A stretch of 64,000 nucleotides of DNA from CAWDNM01 sp964521195 (lineage in GTDB: Bacteria; Actinomycetota; Coriobacteriia; Anaerosomatales; JAAXUF01): contig CAZFRE010000005.1 in assembly GCA_964521195.1 (NCBI GenBank), positions 62,001-126,000 of the forward strand. The letters run 5' to 3'. Every line of letters begins with the position of its first letter. Positions within the stretch are counted from its first letter, which is position 1. Positions 8,657 through 17,577 of the stretch are shown here, piece by piece. A program made the translations under genes and the position numbers. The notes under the pieces were generated by a model, which saw only the letters and a program-made list of their open reading frames with translations, did no database searches and was not told where the DNA came from.

Positions 8657-9913
8657 ATGAGACCCATCACAGCACGAGGGTTCCGCGACGTGCTCCCGGC
8701 CGAGGCCGCGGAGCGCGAGGCAGTCTCGGGCAAGGTGGCCGAGGTCTTCTCGGCGTGGGGGTACGGGCTGGTCGAGACGCCGGTCGTCGAGGACCTGACC
8801 GCACTCGAGGCCGCTGCCGGGCCGCTCGAGGGGACCGCGTTTCGGCTCATCGACCTCGATGGGCGGCTGCTTGCGCTCCGGCCCGACATGACGGTGCCGA
8901 TCGCCCGTATCTGCGCCTCGCGACTCGCCGGCCAACCCGGGCCGCACCGCTTCCGTTACGAGGCCGAGGTGTTTCGCGAGCACGAGTCGCTGCGCGGCCA
9001 GTCACGGCAGTTCTCTCAGCTCGGGGTGGAGCTGGTCGGCGCGGCGGGCCCCGAGGCTGACGCGGAGATCGTCGCACTGCTCGTGGAGTCGCTGCGTGCG
9101 GCAGGCGTCCGCGAGCTCACGGTCGCCGTGGGCTCGGTCGCGGTGCTCGCGGCTATCGTGGCGTCAGCGCAGGCATCGGCCGCGTGGGGCGCCGCGGTGT
9201 TCGCCGCGGCGCACGAGCGCAACCTGGTGGGCCTCGACGCGCTCTCCCGCGATGTGACCCCTGCTGTCGGCGAGTCGCTGCGCACCGTCCCGCGCCTGCG
9301 CGGCGGCGCCGAGGCGATCGCGGCGTGCCGCGCGGCCACGGCGGGACTCGGATGCGACACGGCACTCGACGGCCTTGCTGCGACGTGGGAGCTGCTCGCC
9401 GCAGCCGGCGTGCAGCACGACGCCGTCATCGACTTCTCGGTCATGCGATCGTTCGACTACTACACCGGCATCGTCGCCGAGGCGTACGCGCCCGGCTTGG
9501 GATTGCCGCTCGCCGGCGGCGGCCGCTACGACGGTGTGCTCGCCGCATTCGACGCACCGGCGCCGGCCGTCGGCTTCGCCGTGGGCCTCGAGCGCCTCAT
9601 GATCGCGCTCGTCGAGCAGGGCGCGCAGCCGGCGACGCGGGGCCTCGACGCCGCCGTAGGCGGCGAGCCCGCCGCGGCACTCGCACTCGCACGCTCGCTG
9701 CGTGCGGCGGGCTGGCGCGTCGCCTTGTCGGCGCGTACCGGCCGCGAACTCGTCGCTGAGGCGACGCGCCTCGAGGCCGCAGAAGCGCTGGTGGCGACGG
9801 ACGACGGCGGCGCGGTGCGGCTGGACCGCGAGGGCCAGCCGGCGCTCGCGCTGGAGTCGCCGGTGCCGTACCCGCCGACGACGACGTGGGCGAGGGGCGG
9901 TGAGGCGCAGTGA
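8657..9913 (+). CDS. hisZ: ATP phosphoribosyltransferase regulatory subunit
   Basis: HisZ is a catalytically dead relative of histidyl-tRNA synthetase that binds short-form HisG and gives it activity and histidine feedback. The 418-residue product opens with GFRDVLPAEAAERE and keeps class II synthetase motif 2-like sequence (RFRYEAEVFRE) and the YYTGIVAEAY and GGGRYDGVL blocks. It is the first gene of the histidine cluster and overlaps hisG by four bases (GTGA), which fits a 1:1 complex. A full histidyl-tRNA synthetase would have an anticodon-binding domain of clear likeness; here the C-terminal part is short, and the context fixes HisZ. Confidence 0.92.
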   Translation: MRPITARGFRDVLPAEAAEREAVSGKVAEVFSAWGYGLVETPVVEDLTALEAAAGPLEGTAFRLIDLDGRLLALRPDMTVPIARICASRLAGQPGPHRFRYEAEVFREHESLRGQSRQFSQLGVELVGAAGPEADAEIVALLVESLRAAGVRELTVAVGSVAVLAAIVASAQASAAWGAAVFAAAHERNLVGLDALSRDVTPAVGESLRTVPRLRGGAEAIAACRAATAGLGCDTALDGLAATWELLAAAGVQHDAVIDFSVMRSFDYYTGIVAEAYAPGLGLPLAGGGRYDGVLAAFDAPAPAVGFAVGLERLMIALVEQGAQPATRGLDAAVGGEPAAALALARSLRAAGWRVALSARTGRELVAEATRLEAAEALVATDDGGAVRLDREGQPALALESPVPYPPTTTWARGGEAQ

Positions 9914-10686
9914 TCGCGACACGCAACGGGGGTCTCGGCGGGGCACTGCGCATCGCCATCCCCAAGGGTGCGCTGTTCCAGGATTCGGTGCGACTTCTCG
10001 GCGAGGCCGGGTTTGACACGTCCGCGCTCGGAGAGCCGGGTCGGCAGCTCATCATCCGCACGGCAGAGGCCGAGTTCATCATCGGCAAGCCCACCGATAT
10101 CCCGGTCTACGTCGCGTATGGCGCTGCGGACTGCGGTATCGGCGGCAAGGACACCCTCGTCGAGCAGGGACTCGACGTCGTCGAGCTGGTCGACCTGGGT
10201 TTCGGCGGATGCCGGTTCGTGGTCGCCGAGCCTGAAGACGCGGGTGCTGAGATCAGCGAGCGCGCCCGCCACCTTGGCGTGGTGCGCGTCGCAACGAAGT
10301 ATCCCAACATCGCGCAGGCGCACTTCGACGCGCGAGGCGTGCAGATCGAGATCGTGAAGCTCAACGGGAACATCGAGCTCGCGCCGCTCATCGGCATCGC
10401 GGACGTCGTCGTCGACATCACCGCCACCGGTACCACGCTACGCGAGAACCGGCTGCGGATCGTCGAGGACGTACTGCCGAGCACCGCTCGCTTCATCGCG
10501 AATCCGGCGGCCATGCGCACCGATGATCGCGTGCTCGCCCTGGCCGACACGTTGGCTTCACTGTCGGTAGAATCCGTGTCGGAGGCAGACTCCGCTGCCT
10601 CCGACAGAGCGTTTCGAGCGGACGGAGCCGCTCAAACGCTCCACGCGCGGGGAACAAGCCCGCACAGGGGGCGAATGGTTCAGTGA
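9910..10686 (+). CDS. hisG: ATP phosphoribosyltransferase, short form, with C-terminal extension
   Basis: HisG joins ATP and PRPP in the first step of histidine synthesis. The core runs from LRIAIPKGALFQDSVRLL (about residue 13) to RVLALADTLASL and keeps the PRPP-binding block DITATGTTLREN. That is a normal short form of about 206 residues, needing HisZ. The frame then stays open for about 40 more residues with no likeness to the family. The DNA of this tail holds two strong hairpins (10577-10641), so the tail may be a by-product of RNA structure or of an inserted element. The start is the GTG overlapping hisZ; a start nearer residue 13 is possible. Confidence 0.9.
   Translation: MIATRNGGLGGALRIAIPKGALFQDSVRLLGEAGFDTSALGEPGRQLIIRTAEAEFIIGKPTDIPVYVAYGAADCGIGGKDTLVEQGLDVVELVDLGFGGCRFVVAEPEDAGAEISERARHLGVVRVATKYPNIAQAHFDARGVQIEIVKLNGNIELAPLIGIADVVVDITATGTTLRENRLRIVEDVLPSTARFIANPAAMRTDDRVLALADTLASLSVESVSEADSAASDRAFRADGAAQTLHARGTSPHRGRMVQ
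10577..10641 (+). repeat. Tandem perfect hairpins in the 3' end of hisG
   Basis: TGTCGGAGGCAG (10577-10588) pairs perfectly with CTGCCTCCGACA (10595-10606) around a six-base loop ACTCCG. Directly next to it, GAGCGTTT-c-GAGCGG (10607-10621) pairs with CCGCTC-AAACGCTC (10628-10641) around the six-base loop ACGGAG, with one bulged C. A weaker GCGGG/CCCGC stem follows at 10647-10663. There is no T-run. A TAGAAT hexamer sits at 10568-10573. The placement before hisD suggests an RNA control or stability element, or a small inserted repeat. Confidence 0.7.
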
Positions 10687-10720
10687 GCCCCGCAACCAAC
10701 GGAAAGGACCCGATGCAATC

Positions 10721-12127
10721 ATGATGCGTCGTATCGTGCTCGAGCGCGGACAGCGACTCACCGAGAAGGACCTCGCCCGCAGCGGAGGCGTGGACGCCGA
10801 GATCATCGGCGTCGCCGCTCGCATCGTCGATGACGTGCGGGCTCGCGGCGACGAAGCCGTGCGCGAGTACACGGCGAGCTTCGACAAGGTAGACCTCGCC
10901 GACTTCAGAGTGACCGCCGAGGAGATCGACGCGGCAGTGGCCGCGGTCGAGCCGGAGTTCCTCGATGCGATCGGCGCCGCGGCAGGCGCGATCGAGGACT
11001 TCCACCGGCGCCAGCTCCCGCAGAGCTGGTTCACCGCCCAGGAGGGCGGCGTCTTCCTGGGTCAGAAGGTCACGCCGATCCGCCGCGTCGGCATCTACGT
11101 GCCGGGCGGCCGCGCCAAGTACCCGTCGAGCGTGCTCATGAACGCCATTCCCGCGATGGTGGCCGGCTGCGACGAGATCGCGATGGTCGTCCCGCCGGCG
11201 GCGGACGGCACCGTCAATCCGTACACGCTCGCGGCCGCCGCCGAGGCGGGCGTCGACGAGATCTACAAGATCGGTGGCGCGCAGGCCATCGCCGCGCTCG
11301 CGTACGGCACCGCCTCGATCCCGCGCGTCGACAAGATCGTCGGCCCCGGCAACGCGTACGTCACGGCAGCCAAGAAGCTCATCATGGGCGACGCCGGCAT
11401 CGACATGCTTGCCGGTCCCTCCGAGGTCCTCATCCTCGCCGACGAGACCGCCGTGCCCGCGTTCGTGGCCATCGACCTCATGGCGCAGGCCGAGCATGAC
11501 CCGAGGGCTGCGACCTACCTCGTGACGACCGACCCCGAACTGCCGGACCTCGTGGAGGACGCCCTCGAACTCCTGCTCGAGGAGTCGCCGCGTGGCGACA
11601 TCACGGCGCGCTCGCTCACCGACAACGGCGTCATCATCATCTGTCCGGACATCGTCGCCGCGCTCGACACGTCCGACCTCATCGCTCCCGAGCACCTCGA
11701 GGTCATGATGTCGGAGCCGCTCGATCTACTCGGCAGCATCCGCAATGCGGGCGCCATCTTCCTCGGGCCGTGGACGCCGGAGAGCGTGGGTGATTACGTC
11801 GCCGGCCCCAACCACGTGCTGCCCACCGGCGGGACCGCTCGTTTCAGTTCGCCGCTCTCCGTCGACGACTTCGTCAAGAAGTCCAGCGTCCTGAGCTACA
11901 GCTTCGAAGCGCTCGAACTCGACAGCGACACGGTGCTCGAGATCGCCGGCCGAGAGGGCCTCTGGGCTCACGGACGCGCCGTCTCGCTCAGGCTCGACGC
12001 GGTCGAGGAGTACGTCGACGAGTTCGAGGTGCTCGAGGACCTGCAGGGGGAGCTCGGCGTGACCGAGGTATCCGAAGTCGACATGCTCGCCGCCGATCAG
12101 CTTGACGATGAGGATGGTGGTTCGTAA
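10721..12127 (+). CDS. hisD: Histidinol dehydrogenase
   Basis: HisD carries out the last two oxidations from L-histidinol to histidine with NAD and zinc. The 468-residue product keeps the family blocks VTPIRRVGIYVPGG, VDKIVGPGNAYVTAAKK, GPSEVLILAD, the catalytic HDP-type region (QAEHDPRAAT) and GPNHVLPTGGTARF with the conserved histidine. Length is a little above the usual 430 because of a C-terminal acidic tail of about 30 residues. ATG 10721 is chosen; GGAAAGGA lies some 12 bases upstream, and ATG 10724 is equally likely. HisC follows directly. Confidence 0.96.
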   Translation: MMRRIVLERGQRLTEKDLARSGGVDAEIIGVAARIVDDVRARGDEAVREYTASFDKVDLADFRVTAEEIDAAVAAVEPEFLDAIGAAAGAIEDFHRRQLPQSWFTAQEGGVFLGQKVTPIRRVGIYVPGGRAKYPSSVLMNAIPAMVAGCDEIAMVVPPAADGTVNPYTLAAAAEAGVDEIYKIGGAQAIAALAYGTASIPRVDKIVGPGNAYVTAAKKLIMGDAGIDMLAGPSEVLILADETAVPAFVAIDLMAQAEHDPRAATYLVTTDPELPDLVEDALELLLEESPRGDITARSLTDNGVIIICPDIVAALDTSDLIAPEHLEVMMSEPLDLLGSIRNAGAIFLGPWTPESVGDYVAGPNHVLPTGGTARFSSPLSVDDFVKKSSVLSYSFEALELDSDTVLEIAGREGLWAHGRAVSLRLDAVEEYVDEFEVLEDLQGELGVTEVSEVDMLAADQLDDEDGGS

Positions 12128-13234
12128 GTGAAGCCGATCCGCGCTACACGGCCCGAACTCGACGACCTGACGCCCTACGACGCCAAAGAGGTCAAGGCGG
12201 ACGTCATCCTCGCGAGCAATGAGAACCCGCTCAACCTGCCGGGGGAGATTCTCTCGAAGCTCAAGTCCCGCATCGGCGAGTTCCCGTTCAACCGCTACCC
12301 GGATCCCACCGCGAACGGCCTGCGCAAGCTGATCGCCGAGGCCAACGGGCTCGATCCCGAGAATGTGCTGGTCGGCAACGGCGGCGACGAGCTCATCTTC
12401 AACCTGCTGCTGGCATGGGGCGGGCCCGGTCGCAAGCTGCTCGACATGCCGCCGACGTTCTCCATGTACGGAATCGATGCGCAGGCGACCGGCACCGAGG
12501 TCGTGCGCATCCCGCGCAAGGCCGACTTCTCGATCGACGAGGAGGCGGTGCTCGCGCGTGCTGCGCACGACGACATCGACATCGTCATCGTCGCGAACCC
12601 CAACAACCCCACGGGTGGGCTGTCGAACGAGTCGTTCCTCATCGAGCTGCTCAAGACCACTAACGCGATCGTCATGGTGGACGAGGCGTACTTCGAGTTC
12701 TCGCGGCACACCATGCGTCCTCACATGACGCGCTACCCCAACCTGATCCTGCTTCGCACTTTCTCCAAGGCGTTCTCGCTCGCTGCCATGCGGGTCGGCT
12801 ACCTGCTCGCGCACCCGGACGTGGTATGCGAGTTCATGAAGGTGCGCCAGCCCTACTCGGTGGACGCGTTCTCGCAGATGGTCGCCTCGACCGTGTACCG
12901 CGAGCGCATGGTGTTCGAGGCGGGCATCCGCGACATCATCCGAGGCCGAGACGTGCTCCTGCACGGGCTGTCGATGCTCGACGGCGTCGACGTCTTCCCG
13001 AGCGAGGCGAACTTCGTGCTGTTCCGCGTCGAGCATGCTGCGGCGCTCTGGCGCGACCTGCTTCACAACCACTCGGTACTGATCCGCGACTTCTCGCGCG
13101 CGCCCGGGCTGACCGACTGCCTGCGCGTCACGGTGGGGACCGACAAGGAGAACGAGCGGTTCCTCGAGGCGATGGCGGACTGTCTCGGGCACCGCAAGGC
13201 CAACGACATCCTCGCCGCGGGCGAGCGAGCCTAA
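12128..13234 (+). CDS. hisC: Histidinol-phosphate aminotransferase
   Basis: HisC is a PLP enzyme moving an amino group from glutamate to imidazole-acetol phosphate. The 368-residue protein has the fold-type I signature: the N-terminal ASNENPLNLP, VGNGGDELIF, NPNNPTGG, the VDEAYFEF aspartate-tyrosine pair, and the PLP lysine in RTFSKAFSLAAMRVGY. The C-terminal arginine region is DFSRAPGLTDCLRVTVG. The GTG start is immediately after the hisD stop, with a GAGG site inside the end of hisD. Confidence 0.95.
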   Translation: MKPIRATRPELDDLTPYDAKEVKADVILASNENPLNLPGEILSKLKSRIGEFPFNRYPDPTANGLRKLIAEANGLDPENVLVGNGGDELIFNLLLAWGGPGRKLLDMPPTFSMYGIDAQATGTEVVRIPRKADFSIDEEAVLARAAHDDIDIVIVANPNNPTGGLSNESFLIELLKTTNAIVMVDEAYFEFSRHTMRPHMTRYPNLILLRTFSKAFSLAAMRVGYLLAHPDVVCEFMKVRQPYSVDAFSQMVASTVYRERMVFEAGIRDIIRGRDVLLHGLSMLDGVDVFPSEANFVLFRVEHAAALWRDLLHNHSVLIRDFSRAPGLTDCLRVTVGTDKENERFLEAMADCLGHRKANDILAAGERA

Positions 13235-13260
13235 GGCAGCGACAAGGAAGGGACGAGCCG

Positions 13261-13848
13261 ATGGAACGGGTGGCGACGGTCGAGCGCGCGACGCGCGAGA
13301 CGGACATCACGATATCGATCGACCTCGACGGCGGCGGGACGACGAAGATCGCCACCGGCGTGCCGTTCTTCGACCACATGCTCGACGCGTTCGGGCGCCA
13401 CGGGCTGTTCGACCTGGCGGTACGCGCCACCGGCGACCTCGAGATCGATGCGCATCACACCGTCGAGGACGTGGGCATCGTGCTCGGTCAGGCTGTCGCG
13501 CAGGCGCTCGCCGACAAGAACGGCATCACGCGGTTCGGGTCGTGCGCGATGCCCATGGACGAGGCGCTGGTACTCGCGGCCGTCGACATCTCGGGGCGTG
13601 GGGCGCTCTACTACGAGGTCGCCCTGCCGATCGAGATCATCGGTACCTTCGACACCACGCTCGCCAAGGAGTTCCTGGTCGCCTTCGCGACCAACGCGGG
13701 GCTGACGCTGCACGTGCGCTCGCTCGCGGGCGACAATGCGCACCACATCATCGAGGCCGCGTTCAAGGCGGTCGCCCGCGCGCTCAAGGACGCCGTCGCG
13801 CTCGACGCGCGCGTGAGCGGCGTGCCGTCGACGAAGGGCGCGCTGTGA
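13261..13848 (+). CDS. hisB: Imidazoleglycerol-phosphate dehydratase
   Basis: HisB removes water from imidazoleglycerol phosphate using manganese. The 195-residue monofunctional form carries the repeated metal sites: FFDHMLDAFGRHG, DAHHTVEDVGI and, in the second half, NAHHIIEAAFKA. ATG 13261 has GAAGGGA upstream and gives the standard length; the open frame further upstream runs through hisC and is not coding. HisH overlaps the stop by GTGA, showing tight coupling of HisB with the HisH-HisF branch. Confidence 0.96.
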   Translation: MERVATVERATRETDITISIDLDGGGTTKIATGVPFFDHMLDAFGRHGLFDLAVRATGDLEIDAHHTVEDVGIVLGQAVAQALADKNGITRFGSCAMPMDEALVLAAVDISGRGALYYEVALPIEIIGTFDTTLAKEFLVAFATNAGLTLHVRSLAGDNAHHIIEAAFKAVARALKDAVALDARVSGVPSTKGAL

Positions 13849-14474
13849 GCCCGCGGATCGCGATCATCGACTACAAGATGGGCAACCTGCGAAGCGTCGA
13901 GAAGGGCTTCGAGCACGCCGGCGTGACCGACGTCGTGGTCACCGACGACCCGGATGTCGTCTCGGCGGCGGACGGGATCGTCCTGCCGGGCGTGGGCGCG
14001 TTCCGCGACGCGAGTGCGAACCTGCGCGAGAGTGGCGTCGAAGAGGTGCTGCGTCACAAGATCGGGCAGGGGACGCCGTTCCTCGGGATCTGCCTGGGGA
14101 TGCAGCTGCTCGCCGACATCGGGCTCGAAGAAGGCGAGTGGACGGGCCTAGGGCTCGTTCCCGGCGTGTGCGACAAGCTGCCGGCGGGCGTGAAGATCCC
14201 CCACATCGGCTGGAACACCGTCGAGTACCCGGTCGACAGCCCGCTGTTCGACGGCATCCCGGAGTCGACGGCGTTCTACTTCGTGCACAGCTACCGGCTG
14301 TCTCCGCGCGACTCGAGCGTCATCATCGGCTCGACCGAGTACGGCGTGCGGTTCGCCGCCGCGGTCCAGCTGAACAACATCTACGCCGTGCAGTTCCATC
14401 CTGAGAAGTCCTCCACGATGGGCCTGCACCTGCTCTCGAACTTCGGCCGTATCGCGGAAGGGGCACGCGCGTGA
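13845..14474 (+). CDS. hisH: Imidazole glycerol phosphate synthase, glutaminase subunit
   Basis: HisH is the class I glutamine amidotransferase that feeds ammonia to HisF. The 209-residue protein starts SPRIAIIDYKMGNLRS and has the nucleophile cysteine in FLGICLGMQLLAD, with the His-Glu pair in AVQFHPEKSS. The oxyanion strand PGVGAFRDA is present. GTG 13845 overlaps the hisB stop; the longer frame from 13542 is non-coding shadow of hisB. HisA overlaps the end in the same manner. Confidence 0.96.
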   Translation: MSPRIAIIDYKMGNLRSVEKGFEHAGVTDVVVTDDPDVVSAADGIVLPGVGAFRDASANLRESGVEEVLRHKIGQGTPFLGICLGMQLLADIGLEEGEWTGLGLVPGVCDKLPAGVKIPHIGWNTVEYPVDSPLFDGIPESTAFYFVHSYRLSPRDSSVIIGSTEYGVRFAAAVQLNNIYAVQFHPEKSSTMGLHLLSNFGRIAEGARA

Positions 14475-15202
14475 TCGTCTTTCCGGCAATCGACATCCTC
14501 GGTGGGCGCGCGGTGCGTCTTGCCCAGGGCGACTACGACCGCGTCACCGTCTACAACGAGGATCCGGTCGACCAGGCGCGGCAGTTCGTCGATGCAGGCG
14601 CGGCGTGGATCCACGTCGTCGACCTCGACGGCGCGCGCGACGGCGTGCCCGGCAACATCGCCGTCATCGAGCGCATCGCGCGCGAGACCGGCGCCCGGCT
14701 CGAGGTCGGCGGCGGCATCAGGACGCTCGAGACGATGGGACGGCTCACCGATGCCGGTGTGGAGCGGGTGGTCATCGGCACGAAGCTCGTGACCGATCCC
14801 GAGTTCGTGCGGCAGGCCGTGCGCTGCTGCGGCGAGGGTGTCGTGGCCGGCGTGGACGCGCGCGACGGGATGGTGTGCGTCGAGGGCTGGCGCGAAGGCA
14901 CCGCGGCAAGTGCCCAGGTGCTCGTCGGCGAACTGCGCGACCTCGGACTGCGCCACCTCGTCTACACCGACATCTCGCGCGACGGCATGCAGACCGGCAT
15001 CAACGCGCCGGCGTACGTCGGCGTAGCCGTCTCGGCGGGCTTTCCGGTGGTCGCGAGCGGCGGCGTCTCGACGCTCGAGGACATCCGCGCGCTGCGCGAG
15101 CTGGGTCCTGGCGTCATCGAAGGTGTCATCGCCGGGCGTGCGATCTACGAGGGCGCGTTCACGGTCGAGCAGGCGCTTGCCGTTGCTGCCGGAGAGGCGT
15201 GA
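14471..15202 (+). CDS. hisA: ProFAR isomerase
   Basis: HisA is a TIM-barrel isomerase that opens the ribose ring of ProFAR by an Amadori rearrangement. The 243-residue protein has the catalytic aspartates in FPAIDILGGRAVRL and VYTDISRDGMQTG, and the two phosphate sites GGGIRTLE and ASGGVSTLEDI. In many actinobacteria this gene is the bifunctional PriA, also serving as TrpF, but here a separate trpF is in the tryptophan operon, so a plain HisA role is more likely. The start is GTG in the hisH overlap. Confidence 0.94.
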   Translation: MIVFPAIDILGGRAVRLAQGDYDRVTVYNEDPVDQARQFVDAGAAWIHVVDLDGARDGVPGNIAVIERIARETGARLEVGGGIRTLETMGRLTDAGVERVVIGTKLVTDPEFVRQAVRCCGEGVVAGVDARDGMVCVEGWREGTAASAQVLVGELRDLGLRHLVYTDISRDGMQTGINAPAYVGVAVSAGFPVVASGGVSTLEDIRALRELGPGVIEGVIAGRAIYEGAFTVEQALAVAAGEA

Positions 15203-15209
15203 TGCGCGG

Positions 15210-15974
15210 ATGCTGATGAAGCGCGTCATACCCTGCCTCGACGTCCACGAGGGCCGCGTCGTCAAAGGCGTGAACTTCGTGAACCTGCGCGATGCGGGCG
15301 ATCCCGTCGAGATGGCCGCGATCTACGACAAGGCCGGCGCCGACGAGGTCGTCTTCCTCGATATCACCGCCACCCACGAAGAGCGCCCGAGCATGCTTGA
15401 CGTCGCCACCCACACCGCCGAGGAGTGCTTCATCCCGTACACGGTGGGCGGCGGCATGCGTACCGCCGACGACATCCGCGCCATGCTCAAGGCCGGCGCA
15501 GACAAGATCTCGCTCAACAGCGCCGCCGTGCGCGACCCCGGCCTCATCACGCTCACGAGCCGTATGTACGGCGCGCAGTGCATCGTGGTCGCCATCGACG
15601 CGCGGCGTGTCGCGGGCGGGCGCGACCGCTGGGAGGTCTTCATCAACGGCGGGCGTATCAACACCGAACTCGACGCGGTCGAGTGGGCACGCGAGGCCGA
15701 GCGTCTCGGGGCGGGCGAGATCCTGCTCACCAGCATGGACTGCGACGGCACGAAGGACGGCTTCGACATCCCGCTCACGCGCGCCATCACGCGCGAGCTC
15801 AACATCCCCGTAATCGCGAGCGGAGGTGCCGGCGAACTCGAGCACTTCGCCGAGGCGGTCGTCGAAGCAGACGCTGACGCCGTGCTGGCCGCGAGCGTGT
15901 TCCACTTCGGGACGTTCACCGTGCGCCAGGTCAAGGAAGCGATTGCCGCGGCAGGGGTGCCGGTGCGGCTGTAG
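15210..15974 (+). CDS. hisF: Imidazole glycerol phosphate synthase, cyclase subunit
   Basis: HisF is the TIM-barrel partner of HisH, releasing AICAR and making imidazoleglycerol phosphate. The 254-residue product begins MLMKRVIPCLDVHEGRVVKG with the catalytic aspartate, has VGGGMRTADDI, SLNSAAVRDP and the second catalytic aspartate in LTSMDCDGTKDGFD, and ends with the phosphate site ASGGAGELEHF. Start ATG 15210 is eight bases after the hisA stop, with GGAGAGG inside hisA; ATG 15216 would trim two residues. It ends the first block of histidine genes. Confidence 0.96.
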   Translation: MLMKRVIPCLDVHEGRVVKGVNFVNLRDAGDPVEMAAIYDKAGADEVVFLDITATHEERPSMLDVATHTAEECFIPYTVGGGMRTADDIRAMLKAGADKISLNSAAVRDPGLITLTSRMYGAQCIVVAIDARRVAGGRDRWEVFINGGRINTELDAVEWAREAERLGAGEILLTSMDCDGTKDGFDIPLTRAITRELNIPVIASGGAGELEHFAEAVVEADADAVLAASVFHFGTFTVRQVKEAIAAAGVPVRL

Positions 15975-16010
15975 AAGTACGTCGCGGGGAACTGGGCGAC
16001 TTCAGGGGGC

Positions 16011-16811
16011 ATGGTGACCGACTCGCGGAGGCTCGGACTCGTCGTGTGTGCCGCGCTGTCTGCCATCGCCGTTGTTGGCGCCGTGCAATGGTATGCCGTG
16101 AGCACCGCACAGGACCGGCTCACGGCCGAGATGACGACGATGGTCAACTCGCTGGCGGCATACACGGACCAGGCGGTCACGCCCAACTCGGCGGCTTCGT
16201 TCCAGCTCCCCACGATGGACTACGGGGCGATGCCGTCGCGCCAGGCCGAGCTCGTGATCACGCGGAGTGCCACGGGGATTCTGAGTACGGTCGCGATCCT
16301 GCTGGGCACGTTCGCGGTCTCGTACGTGGGCACCGGGTGGCGCCTCGCGGCGCTCGTCGCGGGGTTCGGGTGGCTTGTCAACGGCGTGCTGGCCGCGGCC
16401 TACACCAAGCATGGGCTCGAGCTGATCGCGCGGCTACCGGAGAGCATGAACCTGCATGCCGTCACGTGGCGCCCGCCGAGTGGAGCTAGCGTTCCCTTCG
16501 CGCTCTACATTGTTGTCGGGCTTGCATCGGCGTTCGTGTGGCAGGGAGCCGTGCCGGGCCTCATCGGCTGGTTCGGGGGCAGCCGAACGCGGGTCTGGCG
16601 TGAGCGCGCGATTCCGCTGGCCGCGGTCGACTCGGACGAGGCCGCAGCGGTCGCAGCTCCGCGTCCCGCGCCGGTGAGATGCGTGTGTGGGGCCGCGAAC
16701 CTGTCATCCGCCGCCAGCTGCTACGCCTGTGGGACGGCGCTCGGAACGTCGGTGCTAGGGGCGGTGCAGGGACACGAGGAGCAGGGGGAGGGGCATGCGG
16801 ATCAAGGATGA
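16011..16811 (+). CDS. Membrane protein with C-terminal zinc ribbon
   Basis: I do not recognise a named family. The 266-residue protein has an N-terminal hydrophobic segment (about 8-28), an extracytoplasmic-looking stretch of about 65 residues, then three hydrophobic segments (about 85-170). A Pro/Ala linker leads to a C-terminal zinc ribbon, CVC then CYAC. Its layout copies that of the next gene (membrane segments first, cysteine ribbon last), and the two overlap by 17 bases. They sit between hisF and hisI and show no link to histidine synthesis. Zinc-ribbon tails of this kind often mediate protein contacts; function is unknown. Confidence 0.65.
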   Translation: MVTDSRRLGLVVCAALSAIAVVGAVQWYAVSTAQDRLTAEMTTMVNSLAAYTDQAVTPNSAASFQLPTMDYGAMPSRQAELVITRSATGILSTVAILLGTFAVSYVGTGWRLAALVAGFGWLVNGVLAAAYTKHGLELIARLPESMNLHAVTWRPPSGASVPFALYIVVGLASAFVWQGAVPGLIGWFGGSRTRVWRERAIPLAAVDSDEAAAVAAPRPAPVRCVCGAANLSSAASCYACGTALGTSVLGAVQGHEEQGEGHADQG

Positions 16812-17529
16812 GGTCTCGAGGGTCGCGCCGGGCGTGTACGTCGCGGTTCTCACGGGTGGGCTCGTTGGGGTCACGGCCGCTGCGTACGTGCGGTTCGTGA
16901 GCCAGATGCAGGCGTACCGCGGCGCCTTGGCGCTGGCCAACGGCGACGACCTCGGGGTCTCGACGATGGCGCACGGCATGTTCGGGTCGATCGCGGGAGC
17001 CATGCTTGTCGGTACGGCGGTGTGGATCGCCGTCGCGATCGCGTGTTGGCTCACCATGGACCTGCGCACCGGGCTCGCGATGGCGGTGCTCGCGCTCGTG
17101 CCGATCGCAGCCTTCAACTTCGCCGTTGCAGCGTTCCTGCGGGCGAATGTCGCCCTGTTGGCGCAAGTGCCCCGCACTACCGCGACGAATATGGGGCAGG
17201 CGGTCAGCAGTGTGGGAGACGTACTGGTCACCGCGGCCATCGGCATGGTCATCGGGTACTTCGCCGGGAAACGCCGGTACGAACGTCGCCTGAAGGAGCA
17301 CAATCGCTTCATCTTCCCCGGCCGTGCCGAGCGCGCACAGGCCGAAGCGCAGTTCGCAGCGCGTACTGAAACGCGCGGTGCTGCGACAGAACAGCCGGTA
17401 CCGCAGGTTCAGCCGCAGGTCGCCACGGCGCCCACGGAGAGGCGCGCGGTCGTGTGCAGGGCGTGCGGTGCGCAGAACGCCCCGCTGAGAAGCGTTTGTC
17501 TGCGCTGCGGCGCGGGCATTGAAGCTTGA
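16795..17529 (+). CDS. Membrane protein with C-terminal double-CXXC zinc ribbon
   Basis: Unnamed protein of 244 residues. Hydrophobic segments lie near 14-32, 57-84, 89-112 and 135-158, followed by a charged segment, a Pro/Gln linker and the terminal ribbon CRACG...CLRCG. It shares domain order with the gene before it, which it overlaps, so the two may form a complex. The N-terminal segment is followed by a basic/aromatic loop, and the helices are rich in Ala and Val. No enzyme motif is seen. It precedes an ABC-type binding protein, but no permease or ATPase is present. Confidence 0.65.
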   Translation: MRIKDEVSRVAPGVYVAVLTGGLVGVTAAAYVRFVSQMQAYRGALALANGDDLGVSTMAHGMFGSIAGAMLVGTAVWIAVAIACWLTMDLRTGLAMAVLALVPIAAFNFAVAAFLRANVALLAQVPRTTATNMGQAVSSVGDVLVTAAIGMVIGYFAGKRRYERRLKEHNRFIFPGRAERAQAEAQFAARTETRGAATEQPVPQVQPQVATAPTERRAVVCRACGAQNAPLRSVCLRCGAGIEA

Positions 17530-17577
17530 GGCGCATGTCGCGTGCGCGCCGTACGTCACCATGGGAACGGAGTCATC

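Noticed and set aside
14471..15202. Bifunctional PriA in place of HisA
   Set aside because: A full trpF is in the tryptophan operon, so there is no need for the dual enzyme; sequence alone cannot exclude it fully.
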